64,000 nucleotides of DNA from Amaurobius ferox (taxonomy: Eukaryota > Arthropoda > Arachnida > Araneae > Amaurobiidae). Where the stretch lies: contig OX578140.1 of assembly GCA_951213105.1 (NCBI GenBank), positions 31,828,518 to 31,892,517 on the forward strand, given 5' to 3'. The notes below the pieces were generated by a model, which was not told where the DNA came from, did not search any database, and saw only the letters and a list, made by a program, of their open reading frames with translations. The translations under genes and the position numbers were made by a program. Positions 12,678-24,639 of the stretch are shown one piece after another (the stretch's first letter is position 1; each line of letters begins with the position of its first letter).

Positions 12678-14540
12678 TGCGGCAGCAAAGATATCTGATC
12701 AAAGATGCTTGGAACCTGTACCCGAATTATAAAAACGGAGAAGCTAGTTTTTGCTCCATGATTATAATGTCGGTCTTGTAAGCACATGGTCCCGAGTTCG
12801 GTCCTGACTCGGGACGAGCGAAGCACAATTGCCACAATGATGACTGGACGTTTGAAACACGCAACCTTCTCACGCCAACGATCTCACCTCTCAACACGAG
12901 TTGGCAGCAGCACACCGAGTCAGAGGCCTTGCTACTCCCTTCTTGGTTGACAACGACTGACGTCACGCCCGAGGCAACATGCCTCCCGGTCTTCAGCCCC
13001 TCAGCTGCATTTCGGGGGACCACGCGGGGGTTCTCTCAGCGGCCCCCTCTTCTTGCCGAAATTATTCCGGGGCCTTCTCATCAGGTGAGGGAGTGTGCGG
13101 CAGCAAAGACATCTGATCAAAGATGCTTAGAACCTGTACCCGAATTATAAGAACGGAGGAGAAGGTAGCTTTTGCTCTATGATTAATTATGATGTCGGTC
13201 TTGTAAGCACATGGTCCCGAGTTCGGTCCTGACTCGGGACGAGCGAAGCACAATTGCCACAATGATGACTGGACGTTTGAAACACGCAACCTTCTCACGC
13301 CAACGATCTCACCTCTCAACACGAGTTGGCAGCAGCACACGGAGTCAGAGGCCTTGCTACTCCCTTCTTGGTTGACAACGACTGACGTCACGCCCGAGGC
13401 AACATGCCTCCCGGTCTTCAGCCCCTCAGCTGCATTTCGGGGGACCACGCGGGGGTTCTCTCAGCGGCCCCCTCTTCTTGCCGAAATTATTCCGGGGCCT
13501 TCTCATCAGGTGAGGGAGTGTGCGGCAGCAAAGACATCTGATCAAAGATGCTTAGAACCTGTACCCGAATTATAAGAACGGAGGAGAAGGTAGCTTTTGC
13601 TCTATGATTAATTATGATGTCGGTCTTGTAAGCACATGGTCCCGAGTTCGGTCCTGACTCGGGACGAGCGAAGCACAATTGCCACAATGATGACTGGACG
13701 TTTGAAACACGCAACCTTCTCACGCCAACGATCTCACCTCTCAACACGAGTTGGCAGCAGCACACGGAGTCAGAGGCCTTGCTACTCCCTTCTTGGTTGA
13801 CAACGACTGACGTCACGCCCGAGGCAACATGCCTCCCGGTCTTCAGCCCCTCAGCTGCATTTCGGGGGACCACGCGGGGGTTCTCTCAGCGGCCCCCTCT
13901 TCTTGCCGAAATTATTCCGGGGCCTTCTCATCAGGTGAGGGAGTGTGCGGCAGCAAAGACATCTGATCAAAGATGCTTAGAACCTGTACCCGAATTATAA
14001 GAACGGAGGAGAAGGTAGCTTTTGCTCTATGATTAATTATGATGTCGGTCTTGTAAGCACATGGTCCCGAGTTCGGTCCTGACTCGGGACGAGCGAAGCA
14101 CAATTGCCACAATGATGACTGGACGTTTGAAACACGCAACCTTCTCACGCCAACGATCTCACCTCTCAACACGAGTTGGCAGCAGCACACGGAGTCAGAG
14201 GCCTTGCTACTCCCTTCTTGGTTGACAACGACTGACGTCACGCCCGAGGCAACATGCCTCCCGGTCTTCAGCCCCTCAGCTGCATTTCGGGGGACCACGC
14301 GGGGGTTCTCTCAGCGGCCCCCTCTTCTTGCCGAAATTATTCCGGGGCCTTCTCATCAGGTGAGGGAGTGTGCGGCAGCAAAGACATCTGATCAAAGATG
14401 CTTAGAACCTGTACCCGAATTATAAGAACGGAGGAGAAGGTAGCTTTTGCTCTATGATTAATTATGATGTCGGTCTTGTAAGCACATGGTCCCGAGTTCG
14501 GTCCTGACTCAGGACGGGCGACGCACAATTGCCACAACTT
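12678..14540. repeat. Tandem array of a 425 bp unit (about 4.4 copies)
   Basis: Units start at 12,678 (418 bp, slightly diverged), 13,096, 13,521 and 13,946 (425 bp each), then a partial unit from 14,371. The three full units read as identical. The DNA is clearly more GC-rich than its flanks. Each unit carries a perfect 9 bp stem, GTCCCGAGT...ACTCGGGAC, around a TTCGGTCC loop that resembles a tRNA T-arm or B-box. Each also has a 73-codon plus-strand frame and, where complete, a 128-codon minus-strand frame. The 425 bp period is not a multiple of three, so neither frame continues between units, and I do not call them genes. This is most likely a recently amplified mobile-element fragment or satellite. 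Confidence 0.95.
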
Positions 14541-14849
14541 GGACTGTATAGTTCAGAAGAGGTTTACAATTTTCCCTCTACCTCTTTAATGTCACGTTAG
14601 CTTTGCCGTAAGTATGTAAATACAGAAAATTTATCGTCTTAGTATAAAAAGTATAATGGTCACACTAAATTCGAGTTTACTCTGGATCGTTAATATACAT
14701 ATTCTGGTAGCTGCACGTGTCAGTTTTCAATCCAGTGTAAAAGAAGCCTGACTGATACAAATTGAAAGAAAATAATATTTTTAATTGTATTTATTTTTAC
14801 TTGCTTTGATGCTTAATGTTACTTTTTATCGGATCATTTTTAAAATGAT
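14541..14849. other. Unassigned
   Basis: Short stretch between the array and repeat R-B. No gene or repeat recognised. Confidence 0.5.
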
Positions 14850-15968
14850 ATCTTATTTAACAATGGAAGGCGTTTGTGTGTCTCTACAGTCTGTAGTGAG
14901 AAATCTAAGCGTCGTACGGCCATGAAATTTGGTACACAAGCACTTTGGGACCCAAATAGGTTCATCTCGGTGTTAAAGTCTCTATCCTCACACCAGCGGA
15001 AAGATAAACAAAGACCAATCATTCATAAAGCATTGATTATGAAACAGTTTCCAACTGATCTGCAATTTTATTTAAACATCTCTAAAATGCGATACATTCA
15101 ACGGTTATTTTTTTGATTATCACAGAACTACAATAATTTATTTTATTTGAAAACTTAAAAATTCATCGATAACTGTAATCAAATGACGTCATTGAAATAT
15201 AAATTGTCTGGCTCTCTATGCAAAAGTAGTGAATATTTCATTCATACACTTTTATTCCAGACTTCAGAGTTAAATAATTTTGCGTGAAAAAAATTCAGCA
15301 ATTCTTATACAACTCATTTTATAATCACTTGTTTACATTCTGCATCCATTAAAATTAGGCTTCCTTGTAGAAATAATCAAAGTTTGATGATCATTTAAAC
15401 TCAAAAATATTGTAATTGCGTTGACACAGAAAATACGCAAAAATAAAGAGGTTTTAGGACGGATGCAACACTAAATATAAATTTAAAAGAACTTTAAAAA
15501 TTACGATTTTTACTCTGGGAAAAAAAGATGGATGCCATATTTTATTTTGAAGTGGGTCACGTGATCTCTTCATATTATATAGGTGTAATTATTATTTTAA
15601 TTTTTATTTAAAAAACTACCGAACATATTTTGCTCAAATTTTTTTATATATATTTTATTGGATAACTTAAATATTTTCAAAAATTTTCGAAGCAATTTGT
15701 GATTTTTAACTTCGCTTAGAAATGTTTGAAAAATTAGGTCCCATAGGGTTGATTGTATTTCACTTTTACTATCTGGGTCCAATCCAAAACAAATTGGGTG
15801 ATATTATTCATTTACATTCTCATATGTCCCACAGACTCTCTCAATGACATATTAAAATTTCATTTTGATAAAGTCATTTTTACGGCAATTATCGTGCAGA
15901 TGAACAGACAGGCAGACAGAATGAACGAACAAAGTCAGAAACATTTTTCAACTATGTTGTAAAGTGTT
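14850..15968 (+). mobile_element. R-B dispersed repeat, copy 1
   Basis: About 1.1 kb in the same order as 29,290-30,530. Shared blocks include AAAGCATTGATTATGAAACA, ATTTAAACTCAAAAATATTG, TTTTAGGACGGATGCAACAC, ATTGGGTGATATTATTCATT and a right end with TTACGGCAATTATCGTGC and GACAGGCAGACAGA. The short frames inside match those of copy 2 only in pieces. No domain is recognised, so the element class is unknown. Confidence 0.8.
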
Positions 15969-16479
15969 AAACAAATATTTTTCAAACAAACTTTGAACGT
16001 AATTCATACGATAATTAGACGAATTTTAGTGAATTTATAAGAAACGTATACTTTTCGTGAGTTTTATACTGCCTCGATTTTTAGATTATGATATAAGAAA
16101 ATTGGTGTGCCTTCCGACGTTCATTATTTACCGACTGTTACTGTAAACATCATACACTGCTCCAAAATTAAAATTATTTTGTGAACCCATCCCACACTTT
16201 TCGTGTGCTTTATATCTCTTCGATTTATACCCTACGATATAAAAAAATTAACGTGTCATCTAACGTTTATTATTTAACAATAATTACTGCAAATAGCGTA
16301 CACTGCTCCTAAATAAAAAATAATTTCGTGAACCCATCCGTTTATTAATTATACTTTTTTAAAAGAGAAAACTGTTAACTTTCTTTGATCGCTTTTCATA
16401 CCGTCAATTCTACATTCCCCATTGGGGCATGCGTATAATAAATGGATTCCTGACATTCGGGAGGAAATGTTCGTCTTCT
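15969..16479. other. Internally repetitive AT-rich DNA
   Basis: Two weakly similar segments (about 16,040-16,190 and 16,190-16,340) share CTTTTCGTG, CTCGATTT, a ...ATTAACGTG-like block, CACTGCTCC and GTGAACCCATCC. This suggests an old ~150 bp tandem duplication. No gene. Confidence 0.6.
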
Positions 16480-17070
16480 TAAAATAAGGTTTTGAATCTT
16501 TTATTTTTTCGTATTTCGACTTTTGCAAAAGCTAATCAAATAGAAAAAAAAAAAATTAGCAATTTAACAGCTTGTTTTCAAAATTCATATATTTCGTTAT
16601 GTGTTTCAGTACGAATATCCAAGGGATATAAAATTTCACATCACGTTTTATTTCGAAACTTATTACTTCTGAATCCCAAGCATTAAATTCAGAAATAGTA
16701 TTTGAACTTAAAATGTGAAGTTATTTTTGATAACGCCTCATGTATTACATCACATCAAAGAGATGTCTTAAATACGCTCTGCAATCTTCTCCGAAATACA
16801 TTTAGCGAAAACCGTTACTCATACGTAATTTATTCAAGCCTTAGCCTATCTCAGTCTTTCAATCGAGAAATAAGTTTTTCACAAGAAAGTAATAATCAAA
16901 ATGAAAATGTAGTACGTTTTATTTTCTGCAGGGAAAAGAAATATTTAAATCTAACTCCCACGCTAATAAACATTGACAACAATGTCCAAAGAAGCAATAT
17001 TCCCTTTCTGTTACGGAGATAAATTCAGAAGATTTTTCCAAATAATGTACTGCTCGACATAGAAAACGCA
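16480..17070. repeat. R-D dispersed repeat copy
   Basis: Diverged relative of 20.56-21.6 kb: a TATTTCGTTATGTGTTTCAG-like block, then AAATTTCACATCACG, then GCATTAAATTCAGAAATAG, then CTAATAAACATTGACAACA. The 106-codon frame at 16,702-17,022 is not conserved as protein in the other copies. Confidence 0.6.
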
Positions 17071-17235
17071 ATACGATTTCAGCTATTACTTTTCTTATTC
17101 TATTACTTTCCGTAAGGTGCATAGCATATAAAAGTATTGAGGTCTCGGATTTTGATATATTTATCGGTTTCAAGCATCTCTGAATGCGAATCAACCAATT
17201 TTAGATGTGTTTGTGCCCTATAAATACGAAAAACA

Positions 17236-17546
17236 CACCTTTTGTCAGCACCGCGTGCTGTTGGCACATTTCGGGCGCGGTAGCCCGGTGGTTTGCGGAC
17301 TGGATTTGCACGCTGCCACAACTGGCGCCGTGTTCATGCGGAGTACGATTACGTTAAACATGTGGGTCCGTAAGTCCTTCCGAGAGGTTGCTGGTAAGGG
17401 AGGGAGGGTGCGGTCCCTGTGGATGCCTTCCCCACTGGGTTCCCGTTTAAATTGGGTGGCTCTTGCCGGCCGTCCAAACGGTTACCTTAATCCTTTCTGG
17501 TAGGTCGAATGGTTTGGGTTTCAACAACATCACCACCTTTTGTCAG
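17236..17546 (+). mobile_element. SINE-1 copy, near full length, 13 bp target duplication
   Basis: CACCTTTTGTCAG at 17236-17248 and 17534-17546 flanks a 285 bp insert. The head has a tRNA-like A-box, GGTAGCCCGGTGGTTTGCGG. The B-box region is shortened compared with the 6.1 kb copy, and the body and 3' hairpin follow (CCGTCCAAACGG...GGTCGAATGG, stem weakened). The tail is CAACAACATCA. It is the longest member of the family here. Confidence 0.9.
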
Positions 17547-17558
17547 AAAAATTTGAAC

Positions 17559-17685
17559 AATATATTTAAGCACAAATAAAATAATAATGAGAGCATGCAG
17601 CTGTTTCGAGGATATGAAGGGGATACAGCGTAACTTCAAAACAGCTGTATGCTGTATTATTATTTTATTTGTGCTTAAATATGTT
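17559..17685. repeat. Fold-back: 48 bp arms, 31 nt loop
   Basis: The arm 17559-17606 (AATATATTTAAGCACAAATA...GCAGCTGTTT) pairs with 17638-17685 (AAACAGCTGTATGC...GCTTAAATATGTT) with only a handful of mismatches. It starts 12 bp after the SINE-1 target duplication. It could be a small fold-back element, or a hairpin RNA if transcribed. Confidence 0.9.
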
Positions 17686-19940
17686 GATCGAGTTTTCCTT
17701 ATCCTTTGCACATAGTATTTTTTATTTATTCAACACCTATTGCAATCGATTTGTCCTTCTATTCACATATAACACAACAAAACATTCCTGATGATTTTTA
17801 CAAAATTCAATATACAGCATCTACAGACAATTTTAACGATTTTGAATAAAAATTGTTAAAACAAGTTAACATTTTAAAAAAGTTAGAAGTAATTTATATT
17901 TTTACGCCATTGTTTTTCAATAAGAGGAAGGGACATGTTGAATTGAGTCAAGAAATATTAATACATTCGTGTTGTCATTCAATGTTTTGATTCATAAAAT
18001 AATTAAATTAATTTTTAGAATTTGAATAACAGATTATGATGACATATATGATAAAGCAGTATTTGTGCAGTTTACTGACCCCAAAATATTTGCAGCCGTA
18101 TAAAAAGATGACCAACCAATTACGATGCACTACACTTTCAGTATGTAACATTGTACTTTATGTGCAGTTCTTACGATATTTTTGCCTGTGACGTCATTAT
18201 TTGCCATACGTTGACCATTTCACTATTATATAAACATATGTTAAAAATTTAAATTATTTAAAGTAGTCACATTTATTTAAAATTTAAATAATCAAGAGTC
18301 GACAAAAAGAGTCGACAAAACTTTTAGAAATTCAATCTTGTGGAAACGAAAACAATAGTTTATAATTTTAAATTATCAAAAAATAAACAAATATTTTTTT
18401 AAATTATAAATTATTGAAAATAAGCAAAGATTTTTGAAATTCAAATAATTAAAGTTAAACAGAAAAGTTTTAAACTTTAGGCCATTGAAAAATAAACCAA
18501 AATATATAAATTTAAATTTTATTGGTTGGGAGAATAGGGGATGCTAAATTTGCTTAAAATCAACACAATAATTAATGAAAATGCTTATAATAACAAAAAA
18601 AAAAGGAAATATTACATTTAGTTATGGGGAATAAAAATTAAAGCTAAGCTGGAGCATAATTAGCGGCTGAATGAGTGAAGTATATTATAAGAGAACAAAA
18701 AAATCCTAGCTGAAATAAAAAAAATTCTTGTCGAAATGCATCGTCGCATGAGCTCCTGCACTTGAACCTAATTTCGTGGTTCTCCGTAGCTTCTATTTTC
18801 CGCTTCGCGCGACACACATACGCATACACATACACATAAGTACAAACATATTTTATGGGCTAAGACTATCACTAAAACTTTATTTTAGTGATTGATACAG
18901 TGAGAAAAACTTAATATTGTACAAATAGTCATTAATTGGTAAAATTATTACAAACGTGTAGTTTTCTTAATAAAGTTCTTTGGCATCCTTATTTCAAAGC
19001 ATGCACACATGTACAGCCGCGGAAAAAAAACACGCGCCACCCTCTGTTAATCGAGCATCGTTCATCGTAGAGAAAATTGAAAGATACCATTCAATTGGAA
19101 ATAACATCCTCTACAAAGTAATGTGCTTAAAATTTGCATAAGGGGCCGTCTTCATATCTAAACGCGCTCAAACTTTGAAATTTTCAATGGCAACACCCAA
19201 GTTTGACAACATAGTTCGAATCTAGAGTAAAATTTAACCTGTGATACCAAATTTCATGTCATTTGGGTGAAGCGTTTCGGAGTTGTGAGTATGTAAAGTT
19301 TTGAGCTCCTAATGTTAAATTAGTTTCCAAGACTTCTATTCATATCTTCTGTAATAATTATCTGCTCACACTGATTATTTGTATGACGTTAGTACTGAAC
19401 AACCCAAACACATTTACGTGATTTTTATTTTTGTGGAAATAATTGTTTGTATGAAATATTAATTACGAAATCAATAATTGAAAAATTATGAATACAAACC
19501 TGGACATGTTTTGATAAAAATTGATTCACAAAGCCTTTTTATATGTTTATGTAAAATTCCAGGTGTTTCCTCCCTCTAGTTCTTCCGAAATGTTTAAATA
19601 TTCAGCATCACGATGATGTTAGGGGTCGTATATCAGTTTAAAAAATGACTAATTTGAAAAAGTTATATTAATTGTAAGTTAATCTTTATTTAAGAAAACG
19701 GGCATTTATTTTTACTCAGTTTTAATAAAAACTTTGTATAAACAGTGTTGTATAGATGCCACCTAATCAACGTAATTCTACTACTGTATTGAAGGGTGAA
19801 AACTTGTATTGTTATAAATGGGATCTACTTGTTACTGTCGATTAATAGTTTCGGAGGTACTGCGAGTTGAAATCGTCCACAAAATGTGATAACAATCGTG
19901 ATTTACCTCTAATAATCGTACCCTATTTGAGGTTCACATA
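17686..19940. other. Unassigned AT-rich DNA
   Basis: About 2.2 kb with no recognisable gene. The segment 18,240-18,520 is rich in alternating AAATTTAAATT-like words and holds a GAGTCGACAAAA doublet near 18,296-18,320. Confidence 0.5.
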
Positions 19941-19944
19941 ATCC

Positions 19945-20095
19945 TACCAATTACAGGCCCACTGCCTTAGTAACACACACACACACAAGACAATACCACA
20001 CCCAGCCATGTAAATGCTCATCCTCTCATGCAGGAATCGAACCTGCGACCCTTTGGCTGTGAGGTAAACCATAATGCTGGATGTCAAGAAGATAG
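19945..20095 (-). mobile_element. SINE-2: tRNA-derived head, minus strand
   Basis: On the minus strand, CATTATGGTTTACCTCACAG (A-box side) is followed at tRNA-like spacing by CGCAGGTTCGATTCCTGC, a good B-box with a short T-arm stem. A non-tRNA body and a (TG)n stretch follow (about 19,975-19,986 on plus). No exact target duplication was found by eye. It is distinct from SINE-1. Confidence 0.7.
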
Positions 20096-20351
20096 TTCAA
20101 TAATTTACAGCAGTGCTGTGGTCAATCAACGAAACATCGCCCTTCAAATTGCGGTTTTCAATATGGAGTTGATCCCCGAAAATTGCACATTCCGGAATAT
20201 TTAATATCTTCGGATATATAGAAACGTCGTGAAAAATTTGGACTAATTTGGGGGTCTAGAACTTCTGGATGACGTCAAAATTGTGTGTTGCCATTGAAAA
20301 TTTCAAAGTTTGTGCGCGTTCTTTTTTTTTTTTATGTATGTTACTTATGTA

Positions 20352-20703
20352 AAATGTATTTTCTTTTTTATCTCACAGTTTATTTTATCCAATATCGTAT
20401 TTTATTTTAACACAGCCTTTACTTAAATTAATTTGTTAATGATTTATTCCCAAACTTTGGGGAATCATGATAATAGTTTTTATATTTTGTTATCATAAAT
20501 GGCTGTATAAAAGAATATAAGCCAATAAAATTCGAAATACAACTTTGAACAATTTAACAAATTGCCATGAAAACTCAAATATTTCAGTATCTATTTCAGT
20601 TCGAACATCCAAAGCGTATAAATTTTCACATATCAAGGTTTATTTCAAAATTTATCTCTCACACATCATGCATTAAATTGAGAAATTATTCTTCATCTTT
20701 CAA
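20352..20703. repeat. 352 bp direct duplication, copy 1
   Basis: Reads as identical to 20,903-21,255, beginning AAATGTATTTTCTTTTTTAT and ending TTCATCTTTCAAC. The 199 bp between the copies ends in a C-rich run and partly resembles what follows copy 1, so the event looks like a 551 bp tandem duplication. Confidence 0.95.
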
Positions 20704-20902
20704 CACTTTAAAAATTCCCCCTCCTCCACCTACGATATTCACCAACCTCTTTCGTTTCTTGTATCATACTTTATTTAAAATAATATAATATGTTAAAATA
20801 ATATAAATTTAAAATAATAATATATGTTTTAAATGTTTTAGACAGCGTTCATACATACACGCATTTGTTTAAAATTATCCCCCCCCCCCCTATAATATTT
20901 AC

Positions 20903-21255
20903 AAATGTATTTTCTTTTTTATCTCACAGTTTATTTTATCCAATATCGTATTTTATTTTAACACAGCCTTTACTTAAATTAATTTGTTAATGATTTATTC
21001 CCAAACTTTGGGGAATCATGATAATAGTTTTTATATTTTGTTATCATAAATGGCTGTATAAAAGAATATAAGCCAATAAAATTCGAAATACAACTTTGAA
21101 CAATTTAACAAATTGCCATGAAAACTCAAATATTTCAGTATCTATTTCAGTTCGAACATCCAAAGCGTATAAATTTTCACATATCAAGGTTTATTTCAAA
21201 ATTTATCTCTCACACATCATGCATTAAATTGAGAAATTATTCTTCATCTTTCAAC
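20903..21255. repeat. 352 bp direct duplication, copy 2
   Basis: Second copy, 551 bp downstream of the first. It reads straight into more R-D family sequence to about 21,650, so copy 2 is the one in its original context. Confidence 0.95.
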
Positions 21256-21760
21256 TCGAAGTTGTTTTGTTAATTTTACGCTTTATGCTTTGCAGCGAAT
21301 CATACGTATGTCCAAAATGTTGCTGCGGCCTTGTCGAAAGTACATTTGGAAGAAGGCATTTGTGCATACATAATTTATTCCAATTTAAGCTTGATGCTTT
21401 CAAACGAAAAGTTAGTTTTTCCCGAGATAAAAGTTGAAATAAAAATATCAAAAGGAATACATATTTTTTATTTTTATATATAGATAGAGAATCTTTAAAT
21501 CTACCGTTTGCGTAAATAAACATCGACAACAGCATTAAAATAAGAATTTCCTTTTTATTGAAGAAGTGATTTCATAAGAGCTTTTCGAAAACTATTCGAG
21601 TCTTGCGTCACAGATCTAATATATAAATTGTTTTCAATATTTTGGGAATTATTTCTAACTTTTTGTTTCGAAATACGTGACAGAGGGACGCCACATTGAA
21701 TCATGAGGTCCAAAACATGCCCAACTTTAAACTGGGATCCATGCAATCTGATGATAGATG
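21256..21760. repeat. R-D dispersed repeat, 3' part
   Basis: GTAAATAAACATCGACAACA, then TTTTATTGAAGAAGTGATTT, then ATTCGAGTCTTGCGTCACAG parallels 23.03-23.15 kb. No protein domain is visible on either strand. Confidence 0.6.
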
Positions 21761-22475
21761 GTACTTCAAGAAATAACTGTCTACAACCTTGGGCAATCGT
21801 AGTGAACTGAAAAATAGTTGAAGATATTGCTAATTATTTGAATTTTAGGGATAAGTAACTTTTTATGATAAGTAACATGTATCTTTATTAAGTATGTAGT
21901 CTTTTAAATTTCTAAAGTTTTGGCATTATTACAGATTTTTCTATAATAATGTCATAATAAAAATGTAAATTTGGGTCATGGCTTTGGCGCTGATGATTTC
22001 TGTAATGCCTGCCAACATCGGCAGTATTTACAAATTCCCCCGCACTCTTTTTCTTTTACAATAATGTTTGCTTTTTATAAGATTTCCGGAAATTAAAAGC
22101 AAATACAGCCCACAAATTCAATTTAAATTGAGCATCACTTTCTAACTCCTCTTTTAATCAATTATCAGGAATGTGCTTATTTTCTTTATTCCTCAAGATT
22201 CCATTTTATTCCAATATTTCCTTGCTCAAATATATTTTGTTATAATTGAATCTGATGTAATTATAATTTAGTTATAATTGAATTTAACCATTGAATCTGG
22301 TACAGAAAATGATTAATACTCGCTATCAAACATTTCAAATATTCCTATAGCTGTTTCAATACACAAACACAAAATATTTCATATATTTTTATCTGACATT
22401 TTATCTTGAAACCATTTCTACTTTTAAGGTTTTCTGATAGTTTTAGAGAGGTAAAAATATTGACAGTTGGGAAAT
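21761..22475. other. Unassigned AT-rich DNA
   Basis: No gene or repeat recognised. Confidence 0.5.
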
Positions 22476-22476
22476 A

Positions 22477-22738
22477 TCTCCCTTTATGGACGAAAGGTTA
22501 AACGAAAGGAGGATTGCAACATATTTTGATACTGACTGGTCATTTGGTCTGGAGTTCTCTTTTCTAACATATAGAAAACCATTTAGCAGATACTTCGAAT
22601 TAGTATTTCTCCCTTTATTGACGAAAGGCTTAGGAAGGAGGAGACCAACATGTTCTGACACTGATTGGTCATTTGGCCTGAAGCTCTTTTTGCTAAGGAA
22701 ATCCATTTAGCAGAAACTTCGAATTAATTTGTCCACTA
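22477..22738. repeat. Two tandem units of ~131 bp
   Basis: Units start near 22,477 and 22,608 with TCTCCCTTTAT-GACGAAAGG. Both contain ACTG(A)TTGGTCATTTGG and CCATTTAGCAGA, and both end ACTTCGAATTA. Open frames on both strands exist only because of the repeat. Confidence 0.85.
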
Positions 22739-22979
22739 GTAACCAAAATTTAACACCCTATTTAAATAGTTTATTAGCCCGAAACTGTGTAAAATATCAT
22801 TTTTCGCACTCTTCATCGCTGCAGGTGCATATCCAAAATGATCTTCAGATTTTTTATAACGCACTTGAAGAAAATTGTCTCTCCTGCATTCAAGGTTAAG
22901 CGTGTAGGATTATCTTAATCGAAAAGTAAAATATTCACAAAAGAGGAAGATAAAAAAAAATTCAAAATTAAAATATCAC

Positions 22980-23215
22980 TAAGGAAGTTTATTTATATTT
23001 TAGTGAGAATGGAAATATTTATATCGAACGCCCACTTAACTAGACATTGACAACAGCTTTGAAACGAGCAAAATTCTCCTCTTACAAAAGTGAATTTAGA
23101 AGAACTTTCTAAAAAATATTCGATTCGCGTTTCCCAGAGCTAATATCGAATTGTTTTCACGATTCTTAGAATTATTTATAGCTGTTCTATTCAAAGCTTT
23201 GCTGAATATTGCCTA
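22980..23215. repeat. R-D dispersed repeat fragment
   Basis: CTAGACATTGACAACAGC, TTAGAAGAACTTTC and GAATTATTTATAGCTGTTCT match the 11.04 and 21.5 kb copies. Confidence 0.6.
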
Positions 23216-23551
23216 ACATTGTATCTCTGTGAAGTTTTGTATTCCATGTGAAATTTTGTATTCCAGAAGAAAGTTAAAATTGAGTGCAATGCGAAAAGAT
23301 GGCCAACATTTTGAATCAGTATATTAGATGAGTTAATTGTGTAACTATAGAAGACAAGTCTAGATTTTTATGCACACAAATCAATTTATCCTTCTTTAAA
23401 GAATATATATTTAAAGAAATTAGCGATAGTAAGAAATATATGGAAATAAGCTATACATTTGAAGTTAGTCTCTTTCAATGTAATGATTTCTTTTGATTGT
23501 CTCTAATATTTTATGGTACATAAACAATAATGCTAAAGCATGTCATTCTAG

Positions 23552-24125
23552 GACAGCTTTGTTTTAGTATGATAAATCCTAGTGATGGAATCTTTTCGCG
23601 AGCAATTAGAGCTATTACATTAGGAAACGTCATAAAATGCATATCAATTTAATACTTGGCAACTATTTAACTAAATGGTTTTAGTGAAGTTTATCACTTT
23701 ATTCTAGAGACAGACTTGTTTTAGCATCGTTATTTTTGCTTGGCGATGAAATAGCTATTGTAGTCGTTCATGCTCTCTGTGAATATTTGCAGATATTACA
23801 TTTAAATACGTCATAAAAAGCCGATCAATTTAATATTTGACAAATATTTAACCGAATAGTCTTGGATAAGTTTAAATAAAACTACATATTTGTAGAACTA
23901 TCATGCTGACTTGGAATCACTTTATTCTAGAGACAGCCTTGTTTTAGCATCGGTATTTGTTCTTGGCGATAAAATAGCGATCTTAGTTGTGCTAACTCTG
24001 TGCGAGTATTTAGCGATGTTACATTTGGAGACGAAATAAACAGCTGATCAATTTAATACTTGTCAATAATTTGACAGAAAAAATGTTTAAATAAATCTAC
24101 ATATCAGCACAGAACTATCAGTCAC
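23552..24125. repeat. Three diverged tandem units of ~155-222 bp
   Basis: Units start near 23,552, 23,707 and 23,929 with GACAGNCTTGTTTTAGCAT. Each carries a GGCGAT(G/A)AAATAGC-like block, ATTACATTTGGAGACG or a relative, and ATCAATTTAATA(C/T)TTG. The first two end CACTTTATTCTAG. No gene. Confidence 0.85.
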
Positions 24126-24515
24126 CTACGATATTCATACGTACGCAGTATTTTACATAAAAAACACACAATATAAATGTAATAAAATACTGACCTGCTT
24201 ATAAGCAGTAGAAGTAAACCTGAAAGAAGAAACAACATGTTTATTTTCAATGTTTTACTCGATAGAAATAAATGAACATGAATTGAAATATGAATATTAC
24301 AGAGTTAATAATAATATTAAGAATAATGTGATTGATAAATAATAAATGCAATTCTAATTATTAATGTATTGAAAATATAAGTTCATGGTCCATCATTTTA
24401 TCCCACTATGAATTGAGTATCTCTTCCGTTATAGGAAAAAATGCAAGAGAAGAGGTTTATATGTGATAAAGCGAAATGTGCTTAGTCCACTTCGATAATA
24501 AGAACTTGCAGTTTC

Positions 24516-24587
24516 GCCACATTAGCTCAACGGTAGAGCGTCGGCTGGCCAGTTCGAATATCCGGGGTTCGATTGTCGGTTGAAGCT
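24516..24587 (+). mobile_element. SINE-3 tRNA-like head, copy 1
   Basis: TAGCTCAACGGTAGAGCG (D-arm and A-box) is followed by GGGGTTCGATT (B-box). It shares 35 bp of upstream sequence (CCACTTCGATAATAAGA) and the TCGGCTGGCCAGTTCGAA segment with the copy at 26.3 kb. The acceptor stem no longer pairs. Confidence 0.75.
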
Positions 24588-24639
24588 GCGAGATTATTTA
24601 CAATGACGTCTGAACAAATCAACCCTGTAGGTTATTGCA

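Noticed and set aside
13060..13110. CTGATGAG on the minus strand of the 425 bp unit as a second hammerhead
   Set aside because: No correctly placed GAAA and no stem II pairing next to the core. The nearest GAAA lies about 65 nt away without a consistent fold.
13062..14298. A repeated 128-codon protein family in the 425 bp array
   Set aside because: The period breaks the frame between units, both strands are open, and identical DNA copies give no independent evidence of coding.
22443..22710. A pair of overlapping proteins with internal duplication
   Set aside because: Both frames exist because a 131 bp unit is tandemly duplicated. No similarity to known proteins.
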